This document shows, in pieces, positions 51,614-59,183 of a stretch of 64,000 nucleotides of DNA. The position numbers and the translations under genes are program-made. Within the stretch, counting starts at the first letter, position 1, and every line of letters starts with the position of its first letter. The notes under the pieces are model-generated. The model searched no databases. It was not told the DNA's origin and saw only the letters and a program-made list of their open reading frames with translations. The stretch is from JBEBGV01 sp040081265 (GTDB lineage Bacteria > Acidobacteriota > Vicinamibacteria > Vicinamibacterales > UBA2999): assembly GCA_040081265.1 (NCBI GenBank), contig JBEBGV010000004.1:62001-126000 (forward strand), written 5' to 3'.

Positions 51614-54016
51614 GTGCGCCAAAGCGTCGGATACTCGCTCGTTGCGCTCGCCCTGCTGACCTGGGTGTCGGCGTCCGCCCGTGTGGTGGCGGGCCAGGCG
51701 CCTGCGCCGGCGGTGCCCGCCCAGCCTTCGCGCGAACTGATCGATCGCTATTGCGTCACCTGCCACAACGACCGGCTGAAGACGGCGGGCCTCTCGCTTC
51801 AGGCGCTGAGCATGGACGAGGTGGCGCAGCACGCTGACGTGTGGGAGAAGGTCGTCCGGAAACTGCGCGGGCGACTGATGCCGCCGGTTGGCATGCCGAG
51901 ACCCGAGACCGCCGTCATCGACGCGTTTGCGTCGAGCCTGGAGTCCACTCTCGATCGCGCCGCCGCGGCACAGCCAGATCCTGGTGCTGTGGTGCTGCAT
52001 CGGCTCAATCGAACCGAGTACGGCAACGCGATCCGGGACGTTCTCGATCTGGTCGACACCGATGTTGCGGCGATGCTGCCTTCAGACGATGACAGCGACG
52101 GGTTCGACAACATCGCCAGCGTGCTGAAGGAGTCGCCGGCATTTCTCGAAGGCTACGTGAGCGCGGCGCGTGAAGCGGCTCGCCTGGCTCTCGGCGACGC
52201 GTCGGGCCCGCCCAGCGTCTCTGTCTACCGGGCGGGCACCGGTGCAGCCCAGCGACTGCATGTCGAGGGTATGCCTCTCGGTACGCGCGGGGGCATCCTG
52301 GTCAAGCGGTACTTTCCGGTCGACGGTGAGTACAAGTTCGACCTCACGCTGCGCCAGAGCCAGATCTATATCAACGGGCTGGAGTTTCCGCACGACCTCG
52401 TGATGCTCATCGACGGTGCGGTGGTCTTCACCCAGACGATCGGTGGAGAGGCCGACGCGCGCGCCCAGGACCAGCAACTGGCCACCGGTGCCGACGCCAT
52501 CCAGGCGCGACTGAAGAACCTGCGCCTTCCGGTCACCGCCGGACCACACACGGTCATCGTCACGTTCCGTCAGCGCACGTTCGCGAGGAGTCTCGAGGTG
52601 TTGCAGCCGTTTGCCGGCACCACGCGCGACCATCATCCCAGCGGGTGGATGAACGGCATCCCGGTGCTCGAGAAGATGGAGGTGATGGGGCCGATGAAGA
52701 TCACCGGCCCGGGCGACACCGCCAGCCGGCGGCGCATTCTCAGCTGCACACCTTCGATCACGGTCACCGAAGTGGCGTGCGCCCGGACGATTCTGGGCGC
52801 CCTTGCCAGGCGCGCCTATCGTCGCGCGGTAACGGACACCGACCTGGCGACTCCGATGGCGTTCTTCGACGCTGGCGCGAAGGCTGGAGGGTTTGAAGCC
52901 GGTATCCAGCGCGCGCTCACCTACATCCTTGCCAGCCCCAACTTCTTGTACCGTGCGGAGCGGGACCCGGAGTCCGCGGTGGCGGGGAGCGTTCGGCGCA
53001 TTTCGCCGGTCGAAATGGCCTCGCGCCTGTCGTTCTTCCTCTGGAGCACTGTTCCCGACGAAGAACTGCTCAGGGTGGCGACGTCGCGGACGGTGAGCGA
53101 TCCGCTGGTGGTCGAGCGTCAGGTACGACGGATGCTGGGCGATCCGAAGGCTCAGGCGCTGGTCACCAACTTCTTCTCGCAGTGGCTGCGACTGCGAGAG
53201 CTGGCAGTGTTTGATCCCTCGCCTCAGGAGTTCCCTGACTTCGACGAGGATCTTCGTTCCGCGATGCGCCAGGAGCTGGAGCTCTTCACCGGGTCGATCA
53301 TCGGCGAGAACCGCAGCGTCCTTGACCTGCTCTCCGCCCGTGACACCTTTCTCAACGAACGTCTGGCCGAACACTACGGGATCACGGGCATCCGCGGGCA
53401 GCAGTTCCGTCGCGTCACGCTCGACGATGGCAATCGGTGGGGGCTGCTGGGAAAGGCGAGCCTGCTGACGATCACGTCGTACGGCAACCGGACGTCGCCC
53501 GTGCTGCGCGGGCGCTTCGTGCTCGAGACCATCCTGGGTACGCCGCCGTCACCGCCGCCGCCCAACGTGCCATCGCTCAAGGAGAACGAGGCAGGCGCCG
53601 AGCCGAAATCGGTGCGTGAGCTGCTCGAACAGCATCGCTCGAACCCGGCGTGCGCGAGCTGTCACCGACTGATGGATCCTCTCGGCTTCTCGCTCGAGAA
53701 CTATGATTCGCTCGGAGGATGGCGAGGCAGCGATCACGGAGTTCCGATCGATCCGTCGGGCACCTTGTTTGACGGAACCGCGGTGAGCAGTCCGGCGACC
53801 CTGCGGCAGGCCCTGATGGCCAGGCCGGATCAGTTTGTGGGCACGATGACCGAGCGCATGCTCACCTACGCCCTGGGGCGCAGCCTGACGCCGGCCGACA
53901 TGCCTGTGGTCAGGGCGATCGTCCGCGACGTCAGGGCGAACGGGTATACGTTTTCGGCGATGGTGATGGCGGTGGTCCGAAGTGCCCCGTTCCAGATGCG
54001 GAAGGCAGGTGCGTAA
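51614..54016 (+). CDS. DUF1592/DUF1588/DUF1585 planctomycete-type cytochrome c protein
   Basis: The most sensible start is GTG 51614, giving 800 residues with a signal peptide (SVGYSLVALALLTWVSASAR). An N-terminal cytochrome-like heme site reads YCVTCHND; then come DUF1587 (VLHRLNRTEYGNAIRDVLDL), DUF1595, DUF1592 (VEMASRLSFFLWSTVPDEEL), DUF1588 (LTITSYGNRTSPVLRGRFVL) and DUF1585. A second heme-type CxxCH occurs in NPACASCHRLMDPLGFSLEN. The family is periplasmic with uncertain function, almost always paired with DUF1552, which follows one base after the stop here. Confidence 0.92.
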   Translation: MRQSVGYSLVALALLTWVSASARVVAGQAPAPAVPAQPSRELIDRYCVTCHNDRLKTAGLSLQALSMDEVAQHADVWEKVVRKLRGRLMPPVGMPRPETAVIDAFASSLESTLDRAAAAQPDPGAVVLHRLNRTEYGNAIRDVLDLVDTDVAAMLPSDDDSDGFDNIASVLKESPAFLEGYVSAAREAARLALGDASGPPSVSVYRAGTGAAQRLHVEGMPLGTRGGILVKRYFPVDGEYKFDLTLRQSQIYINGLEFPHDLVMLIDGAVVFTQTIGGEADARAQDQQLATGADAIQARLKNLRLPVTAGPHTVIVTFRQRTFARSLEVLQPFAGTTRDHHPSGWMNGIPVLEKMEVMGPMKITGPGDTASRRRILSCTPSITVTEVACARTILGALARRAYRRAVTDTDLATPMAFFDAGAKAGGFEAGIQRALTYILASPNFLYRAERDPESAVAGSVRRISPVEMASRLSFFLWSTVPDEELLRVATSRTVSDPLVVERQVRRMLGDPKAQALVTNFFSQWLRLRELAVFDPSPQEFPDFDEDLRSAMRQELELFTGSIIGENRSVLDLLSARDTFLNERLAEHYGITGIRGQQFRRVTLDDGNRWGLLGKASLLTITSYGNRTSPVLRGRFVLETILGTPPSPPPPNVPSLKENEAGAEPKSVRELLEQHRSNPACASCHRLMDPLGFSLENYDSLGGWRGSDHGVPIDPSGTLFDGTAVSSPATLRQALMARPDQFVGTMTERMLTYALGRSLTPADMPVVRAIVRDVRANGYTFSAMVMAVVRSAPFQMRKAGA

Positions 54017-54017
54017 G

Positions 54018-55331
54018 GTGTTCATCACGAAGAAACATCTATCTCGTCGGATGGTGCTTCGCGGCCTGGGCGCATCGCTGGCGCTGCCGCTCCTCGACGC
54101 GATGATTCCGGCGCGCACCGCGCTGGCGCAGACGGCGGCGCGGCCGGCGCCGTATCTCGGCTTCGTGTACTTCCCGCACGGTGCGGTGATGACCGAGTGG
54201 ACTCCCGTCACCGAGGGCGCCGACTTTTCGATGACGCCGATCCTCAAGCCGCTCGAGCCGTTCCGCAGGCAGTTGACCATTGTCAGCGGGCTCGGCAACC
54301 GTGCCGCCGACGGGTCGGCCGTGCACGCGACGGCGCCTGGCACCTGGCTGAGTGGCGTGACGCCCAGGCCGACGCACGAGCCGTACGGCGGCGTGACCGT
54401 GGACCAAATCGCCGTCCAGCACATCGGGCAGGAGACCCCGCTCCCGTCGCTCGAGCTGACAGTGGAGGAGCGCAACCAGGGTGCGTGCGACGGGCAATTC
54501 GGCTGCAGCTACGGCAACACGATCTCGTTCCGGACGCCGACCACGCCGCTGCCGATGGAGCACGATCCACACAAGGTGTTCGAGCGCCTGTTCGGCCAGG
54601 GTGCGACCGAGGCGGAGCGCAAAGCCCGCAGCACTGAGTTCAGGAGCATCCTCGACGCCGTTTCCGTGGAAGCCGCGGCACTGACCAAGACCCTTGGCGC
54701 TGCGGACAAGGCCAAGGTCAGTGACTACCTCGAGAGCGTGCGCGAGATCGAGCGGCGCCTGCAGCGGATGGGGAACGGGGTCAGCGCAGACCTGCAGCTT
54801 CCCGAGATCCCGCCCGGCGTCCCGGAGTCACTCGACGATCGCCTGAACGTGATGTTCGACCTGGCGGCCCTGGCCTTCCAGGCGAAGATGACGCGCGTGT
54901 TCTCGATGATGATGACGCGTGAGGCCAGCAACCTCACCTACAACCATATCGGCGTGCCCGACGCCTTCCACCCGGTATCGCATCACCAGAACAACGCGCA
55001 GAAGATGGCGCGGCTGGTCCGCATCCAGACGTATCACAGCCAGGTGTTTGCCAGGTTTCTGAAGCGCCTGGGTGACACCTCCGACGGCGACGGATCATTG
55101 CTCGACCACGCGCTGATCCTCTACGGCAGCAACATGAGCAACAGCAACCTGCACAATCACTTCCCGTTGCCGATTTCTCTCATCGGTGGCGCCGGTGGTT
55201 TGAAAGGTAACCGCCACGTGGTTGTGCCCGACCATACGCCGGTGGCCAACGTGCTCGTGTCGATGCTCGGCAAGGTCGGGATTCCGCTGGACAAGACCGG
55301 TGACAGCACCCCTGAGCCAATTGATCTCTAG
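54018..55331 (+). CDS. DUF1552 Tat-exported protein
   Basis: The GTG at 54018 gives 437 residues starting FITKKHLSRRMVLRGLGASL, a twin-arginine signal typical of DUF1552. Other landmarks are YFPHGAVMTEWTPVTEGADF, GTWLSGVTPRPTHEP, SYGNTISFRTPTTPLPMEHD, FHPVSHHQNNAQKM and LYGSNMSNSNLHNHFPLPIS. The fold is related to sulfatase-like enzymes. It is the usual partner of the DUF1592 cytochrome and probably acts with it in the periplasm. An earlier GTG at 54009 is possible. Confidence 0.9.
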   Translation: MFITKKHLSRRMVLRGLGASLALPLLDAMIPARTALAQTAARPAPYLGFVYFPHGAVMTEWTPVTEGADFSMTPILKPLEPFRRQLTIVSGLGNRAADGSAVHATAPGTWLSGVTPRPTHEPYGGVTVDQIAVQHIGQETPLPSLELTVEERNQGACDGQFGCSYGNTISFRTPTTPLPMEHDPHKVFERLFGQGATEAERKARSTEFRSILDAVSVEAAALTKTLGAADKAKVSDYLESVREIERRLQRMGNGVSADLQLPEIPPGVPESLDDRLNVMFDLAALAFQAKMTRVFSMMMTREASNLTYNHIGVPDAFHPVSHHQNNAQKMARLVRIQTYHSQVFARFLKRLGDTSDGDGSLLDHALILYGSNMSNSNLHNHFPLPISLIGGAGGLKGNRHVVVPDHTPVANVLVSMLGKVGIPLDKTGDSTPEPIDL

Positions 55332-56802
55332 AGCGGCGCTGTCGATGGCGTTCGCCGTCCTCACGTCCGTCGCGCTCGGCGCGGCCGGCGACCAGCGCCT
55401 GATCCAGGCGGTCAAGGCCGGGGAGGTTCGCACCGTCCAGACGCTGCTCGCGCAGCGGGTCGATGTCAACGCCACCGAGCCTGATGGCACCACGGCGCTG
55501 CACTGGGCCGTTCACAACGGCGACGTGGCGCTTGTGGAACGACTGCTGCGGGCCGGGGCGAACGTCAAGACGACCAACCTGTTCGGCGTCACGCCACTTT
55601 CGGAAGCCTCAGTCGCAGCGAACACCGCCATCCTGGCTGCGTTGCTCAAGGCCGGGGCCGACGTGAATGCGCGCACCTCCGACGGCCAGACGGCGCTGAT
55701 GGCTGTTGCCCGCACGGGAAACATCGAGGCTGCCCGCCTGCTGGTGGAGCGCGGCGCCGATGTCAACGCGAAGGAGTCGTGGCTCGGGCAGAGCGCACTG
55801 ATGTGGGCCGCTTCGGACAATCTACCCCTGATGGTCAAGGAGCTGATCGGCAGGGGAGCGGACGTCAACGCCAGGTCCACGGTCCACAACTGGGAGCGTG
55901 ACGTCACCGCTGAACCCCGGCAGAAGTACATGCCACGCGGCGGGTGGACGCCGCTCCTGTTTGCCGCGAGGGACGGTGCCCTCGACGCCGCCACGGTGCT
56001 CGTCGAGTCAGGTGCCGATCTCGACCTGCAGGATCCGGATCTTGTGTCGCCTGTCGTCATGGCCATCGTCAACGGGCACTTCGACGTGGCCCGCCTGCTG
56101 GTAGAGAAGGGCGCAGACGTCAACCTCTCGGACCGATGGGGTCGGACGGCGTTGTGGGCCGCTGTCGATATGCACACACCGCTCGCGTCCGAGCGTCCAG
56201 AGGTGGCGGAGCGGGGGAGCGTGAGCCCGACGGACCTCCTGCAGGCGATCCTGGCCCGTGGTGCGGACGTCAACGCACAGCTCATTCTCTTTCCGCCGTT
56301 CCGCTCCCTTGCTGACCGCGGCAACGACACGCTGCTGACGATCGGGGCGACGCCCATGCTGCGCGCCGCAAAGGGCGGCGACATCGTCGCGATGAAGCTG
56401 CTCATGCAGAAGGGGGCGGACATTCGCACCCCGAACCTCGACGGCATCACGCCCTTGCTGGCGGCGGCCGGAGTCGGTTCGCGCGATTCCGACACGCGCG
56501 GACGTTACAAGACCCAGAAGGACGCGGTTGAGGCGGTGACGCTGCTGCTCGATGCCGGTGCGGACGTGAACGCCGCGGACAACCAGGGACGGACCGCGTT
56601 GCATGGGGCGGCGTTCTGGGGCTTCAACGATCTCGTCCGCACCCTTGTCGCTCGCGGCGCCCGGGTGGACGCGAAGGACCGGCAGGGCCGGACGCCCGTT
56701 GACTCGGCGATGGGCCGCGCCGGCGGGAACGGGTTCGGCGGCAACCGCATCGATGTTCACGCCGACACCGCCGCGCTGCTCGAGCAGCTCAGGGTCCCCT
56801 GA
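55321..56802 (+). CDS. Secreted ankyrin-repeat protein
   Basis: A TTG at 55321, overlapping the DUF1552 stop, gives the better signal peptide (ISRAALSMAFAVLTSVALGA); ATG 55345 is the alternative. About ten ankyrin repeats follow, with the usual phrasing TALHWAVHNGDVALVERLLR, AGANVKTTNLFGVTPLSEAS, GADVNARTSDGQTALMAVAR, GADVNAADNQGRTALHGAAF. Insertions lie between repeats 5 and 6 and after position 280. This is the third gene of the DUF1592-DUF1552-ankyrin operon, and it probably binds protein partners in the periplasm. Confidence 0.9.
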   Translation: MISRAALSMAFAVLTSVALGAAGDQRLIQAVKAGEVRTVQTLLAQRVDVNATEPDGTTALHWAVHNGDVALVERLLRAGANVKTTNLFGVTPLSEASVAANTAILAALLKAGADVNARTSDGQTALMAVARTGNIEAARLLVERGADVNAKESWLGQSALMWAASDNLPLMVKELIGRGADVNARSTVHNWERDVTAEPRQKYMPRGGWTPLLFAARDGALDAATVLVESGADLDLQDPDLVSPVVMAIVNGHFDVARLLVEKGADVNLSDRWGRTALWAAVDMHTPLASERPEVAERGSVSPTDLLQAILARGADVNAQLILFPPFRSLADRGNDTLLTIGATPMLRAAKGGDIVAMKLLMQKGADIRTPNLDGITPLLAAAGVGSRDSDTRGRYKTQKDAVEAVTLLLDAGADVNAADNQGRTALHGAAFWGFNDLVRTLVARGARVDAKDRQGRTPVDSAMGRAGGNGFGGNRIDVHADTAALLEQLRVP

Positions 56803-56807
56803 CACGG

Positions 56808-56840
56808 GGTCTGACCCCGGTCTGACCCTGGTCTGACCCC
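56808..56840. repeat. Three tandem 11-bp GGTCTGACCCC units
   Basis: GGTCTGACCCC, GGTCTGACCCT and GGTCTGACCCC follow one another six bases after the ankyrin gene stop. The same unit in inverted orientation occurs twice at 9128-9149. Both sites are intergenic. Confidence 0.65.
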
Positions 56841-56871
56841 GCTGGACTAATATCGTCAGGCGGGAACCCAC

Positions 56872-57357
56872 ATGCGAACTATCCACTGGCTCTTTGGCGT
56901 CGGCGCGCTGCTGTTCGTGTTCGGTATCGGCTTTGTTGTCGTGGGCGCGCGTGCGGCCAGGGAAGCGCCAGCGCCCGCGGCCTCCACGCCGCTTGCGCCG
57001 GTGGCCAGCGTCAAGCAGATCATGAATGGCATTGTCGTGCCGGCGTCGACGCGCGTCTATGACTCGGTGAGCACGACGGTCACCGAAAAGGGTGTCGAGG
57101 AAATCGTGCCGAAGGACGACCAGGAGTGGACCGCTGTCGGCGACAGTGCCGCTGCGCTCGCTGAGGCGGGCAATCTCCTGATGATGGACGGCCGCGCCGT
57201 TGATCGTGGTGAGTGGATCACGATCACACAGGCGATGATCGCGGCCTCGCAGGCGACGCTGGCGGCAGTTGACGCGAAGAGTCCTGAGGCGGTCCTCAAG
57301 GCCGGCTCGGACCTGAATACCACCTGCGACAACTGCCACATGAGGTACCAGCGGTGA
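56872..57357 (+). CDS. Membrane-anchored cytochrome c'-like protein
   Basis: The 161-residue protein has an N-terminal membrane segment (WLFGVGALLFVFGIGFVVVG), an Ala/Pro linker and a helical domain (SVKQIMNGIVVPASTRVYDS) ending in one heme site, CDNCHMRY. This matches a four-helix cytochrome c fold with the heme at the C-terminus. It may carry electrons at the periplasmic face. The next gene's GTG overlaps its stop. Confidence 0.85.
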   Translation: MRTIHWLFGVGALLFVFGIGFVVVGARAAREAPAPAASTPLAPVASVKQIMNGIVVPASTRVYDSVSTTVTEKGVEEIVPKDDQEWTAVGDSAAALAEAGNLLMMDGRAVDRGEWITITQAMIAASQATLAAVDAKSPEAVLKAGSDLNTTCDNCHMRYQR

Positions 57358-58055
57358 CGCGAATCCGTGCCCGCGCGCTGCACGTCGCTGTGCTGGCCGT
57401 CGTTATCCTCACGAGCGCCGATGCGGCGTGGGCACACGGCGTGTCGGGGAAGGACGCGGTGTTTCTCCAGGGACTGCAGGGCCTGGCGATTGGCCCGCTG
57501 CTGTACCTGGGCGCCAAGCACATGGTCACCGGTTACGACCACCTGCTGTTTCTGGTCGGCGTGATCTTCTTCCTCTACCGCCTGAAGGACGTCGTCAAGT
57601 ACGTCAGCCTCTTCACCATCGGCCACAGCGCGACGCTCCTGCTCGGTGTGCTCGGCGGCGTGCGTGCCAACCCGTTCCTGATCGACGCTATCATCGGTTT
57701 TTCGGTGGCCTATAAAGCCTTCGACAACATGGACGGCTTCAAACGGTTCCTGGGATTCCAGCCCAACGCCAGTGCGGCAGTACTGATCTTCGGACTGTTC
57801 CACGGCTTCGGTCTTGCCACCAAACTGCAGGAGTTTGCGCTGTCCCCCAACGGCCTCGTCGGGAACATCGTCAGCTTCAACGTTGGCGTCGAGATCGGCC
57901 AGGGCCTTGCGCTGACGGCCGTGCTGATCGCGCTGAGTTACTGGCGCACGCACGAAGGGTTTTCACGCCATGCCTTCGCCACCAACGCGATCGTGATGGC
58001 GTGCGGGTTCCTGCTGGTGGGCTATCAGCTCTCCGGCTACGTACTGGCGAGTTGA
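57354..58055 (+). CDS. HupE/UreJ-family membrane protein
   Basis: The 233-residue protein has a signal sequence (LHVAVLAVVILTSADAAWAH) and about six helices. Conserved features are GAKHMVTGYDHLLFLVGVIF, LFTIGHSATLLLGVL, SVAYKAFDNMD and FGLFHGFGLATKLQE, with several His and Asp residues in membrane segments, as expected of HupE-type metal permeases. The metal (nickel, cobalt or other) is not determinable. It starts in a GTGA overlap and ends in a TGATG overlap, so it is coupled to both neighbours. Confidence 0.9.
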   Translation: MTRIRARALHVAVLAVVILTSADAAWAHGVSGKDAVFLQGLQGLAIGPLLYLGAKHMVTGYDHLLFLVGVIFFLYRLKDVVKYVSLFTIGHSATLLLGVLGGVRANPFLIDAIIGFSVAYKAFDNMDGFKRFLGFQPNASAAVLIFGLFHGFGLATKLQEFALSPNGLVGNIVSFNVGVEIGQGLALTAVLIALSYWRTHEGFSRHAFATNAIVMACGFLLVGYQLSGYVLAS

Positions 58056-58672
58056 TGGCCATCATGGATGACGTTGTTCAGACGACCGAGGCACGCAATC
58101 GAATCGCATTGGCGGGGGGCGTGGCGCTGCTGGTGGCCGGCCTGATTCTCGTGATGTTCGTGTTGCCGGCCGAATATGCCGTGGATCCCCTTGGCGTCGG
58201 GGCCAGGACCGGGTTGCTCGATCTGGGCGTCACCGGCCAGCAGGTGGAAGCCTTGACCGCGAGCGCACCGACCGCGGCAGGCCAAGCGGCGATCATTGTT
58301 CCTCAGGAACGCAAGTTCCAGCAGGAGGACGTGACGTTCACGCTCGGGCCGAAGGAAGGCATGGAATACAAATACCGTCTCGACAAAGGTCAGGCCCTGC
58401 TCTTTGCCTGGACGGCGTCGGTGCCGGTGTCCTACGAGGCGCACGCCGAGCCGGACGGCGCTCCGCGGGGATATGCACAGAGTTATGAGAAGGGAGCTGG
58501 TCGCGCCAACGCGTCCGGCACCTTGACCGCACCATTTCCCGGTATTCACGGCTGGTACTGGGAGAATCCAACCGACCAGCCCATCACCGTCACGCTCTCG
58601 ACGTCAGGGTTCTACACCCTGTCTCACGAGTTCCGCACCGGCGCGCCGACCAAGAACAAGACATTCCAGTGA
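58055..58672 (+). CDS. Transmembrane anchor protein, HupE partner
   Basis: The ATG at 58055 gives 205 residues with one transmembrane segment (IALAGGVALLVAGLILVMFV) and a soluble domain (DVTFTLGPKEGMEYKYRLDK, ALLFAWTASVPVSYEAHAEP, FPGIHGWYWENPTDQPITVT). Proteins of this type are annotated as transmembrane anchor proteins and commonly sit beside HupE genes. The soluble domain may scaffold the permease. Function is inferred from the association only. Confidence 0.78.
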   Translation: MAIMDDVVQTTEARNRIALAGGVALLVAGLILVMFVLPAEYAVDPLGVGARTGLLDLGVTGQQVEALTASAPTAAGQAAIIVPQERKFQQEDVTFTLGPKEGMEYKYRLDKGQALLFAWTASVPVSYEAHAEPDGAPRGYAQSYEKGAGRANASGTLTAPFPGIHGWYWENPTDQPITVTLSTSGFYTLSHEFRTGAPTKNKTFQ

Positions 58673-59151
58673 TGCAACTGGTCGCCGTCTTCCTGATCCT
58701 TCCGTGGTTTTTCACGATCCAGGGCGTTGCCCCGCTGGAAGGGCGCGGCCGTGCGGGATCGGGTCCTGTGCGCGTGGTGCAGCGGTTATATGCCGATCAC
58801 TTCGTGCACGACATGGCATTCACTCGGGCCAGCGTGGCGCGCAAATCCAGGTGGCTCTCGCCGGCGTTGCGCAAAGACCTCGCTACCTGGTTCCACAAGC
58901 CGGCATCGCCGGACCAGGCACCAGCGATCAATGGGGATCCGTTTACCGACACCCAGGAATATCCGAAGGCGTTCTCCGTCGGCACGGCGATTCTGCGAGG
59001 TGCCGTCGCGACGGTACCGGTGTCGTTTCGTGTTGGTGACGCGCGTCGACTCGTGCAGGTTCATCTGAACCGAGGGCCATCGGGCTGGCGTGTGAGCGAC
59101 CTCAGTTACGACGACGGGTCGACGTTTCGACGGCAACTGCAGAGAGACTGA
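58672..59151 (+). CDS. DUF3828-like exported protein
   Basis: The ATG at 58672 overlaps the preceding stop and gives 159 residues. It has a hydrophobic start (LVAVFLILPWFFTIQGVAPL), a helical segment (VVQRLYADHFVHDMAFTRAS) and a beta half (AVATVPVSFRVGDARRLVQV, WRVSDLSYDDGSTFRRQL). The end pattern of DUF3828/NTF2-like proteins is visible. It closes the cytochrome-HupE-anchor operon. Confidence 0.75.
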   Translation: MQLVAVFLILPWFFTIQGVAPLEGRGRAGSGPVRVVQRLYADHFVHDMAFTRASVARKSRWLSPALRKDLATWFHKPASPDQAPAINGDPFTDTQEYPKAFSVGTAILRGAVATVPVSFRVGDARRLVQVHLNRGPSGWRVSDLSYDDGSTFRRQLQRD

Positions 59152-59183
59152 CCGGCTGAGGCGTGCCAGCCGCCGCGCAGGGG

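Noticed and set aside
52082..53374. 430-codon minus-strand frame in the DUF1592 gene
   Set aside because: No motif, and it lies wholly antisense to well-supported DUF1592/DUF1588 segments.
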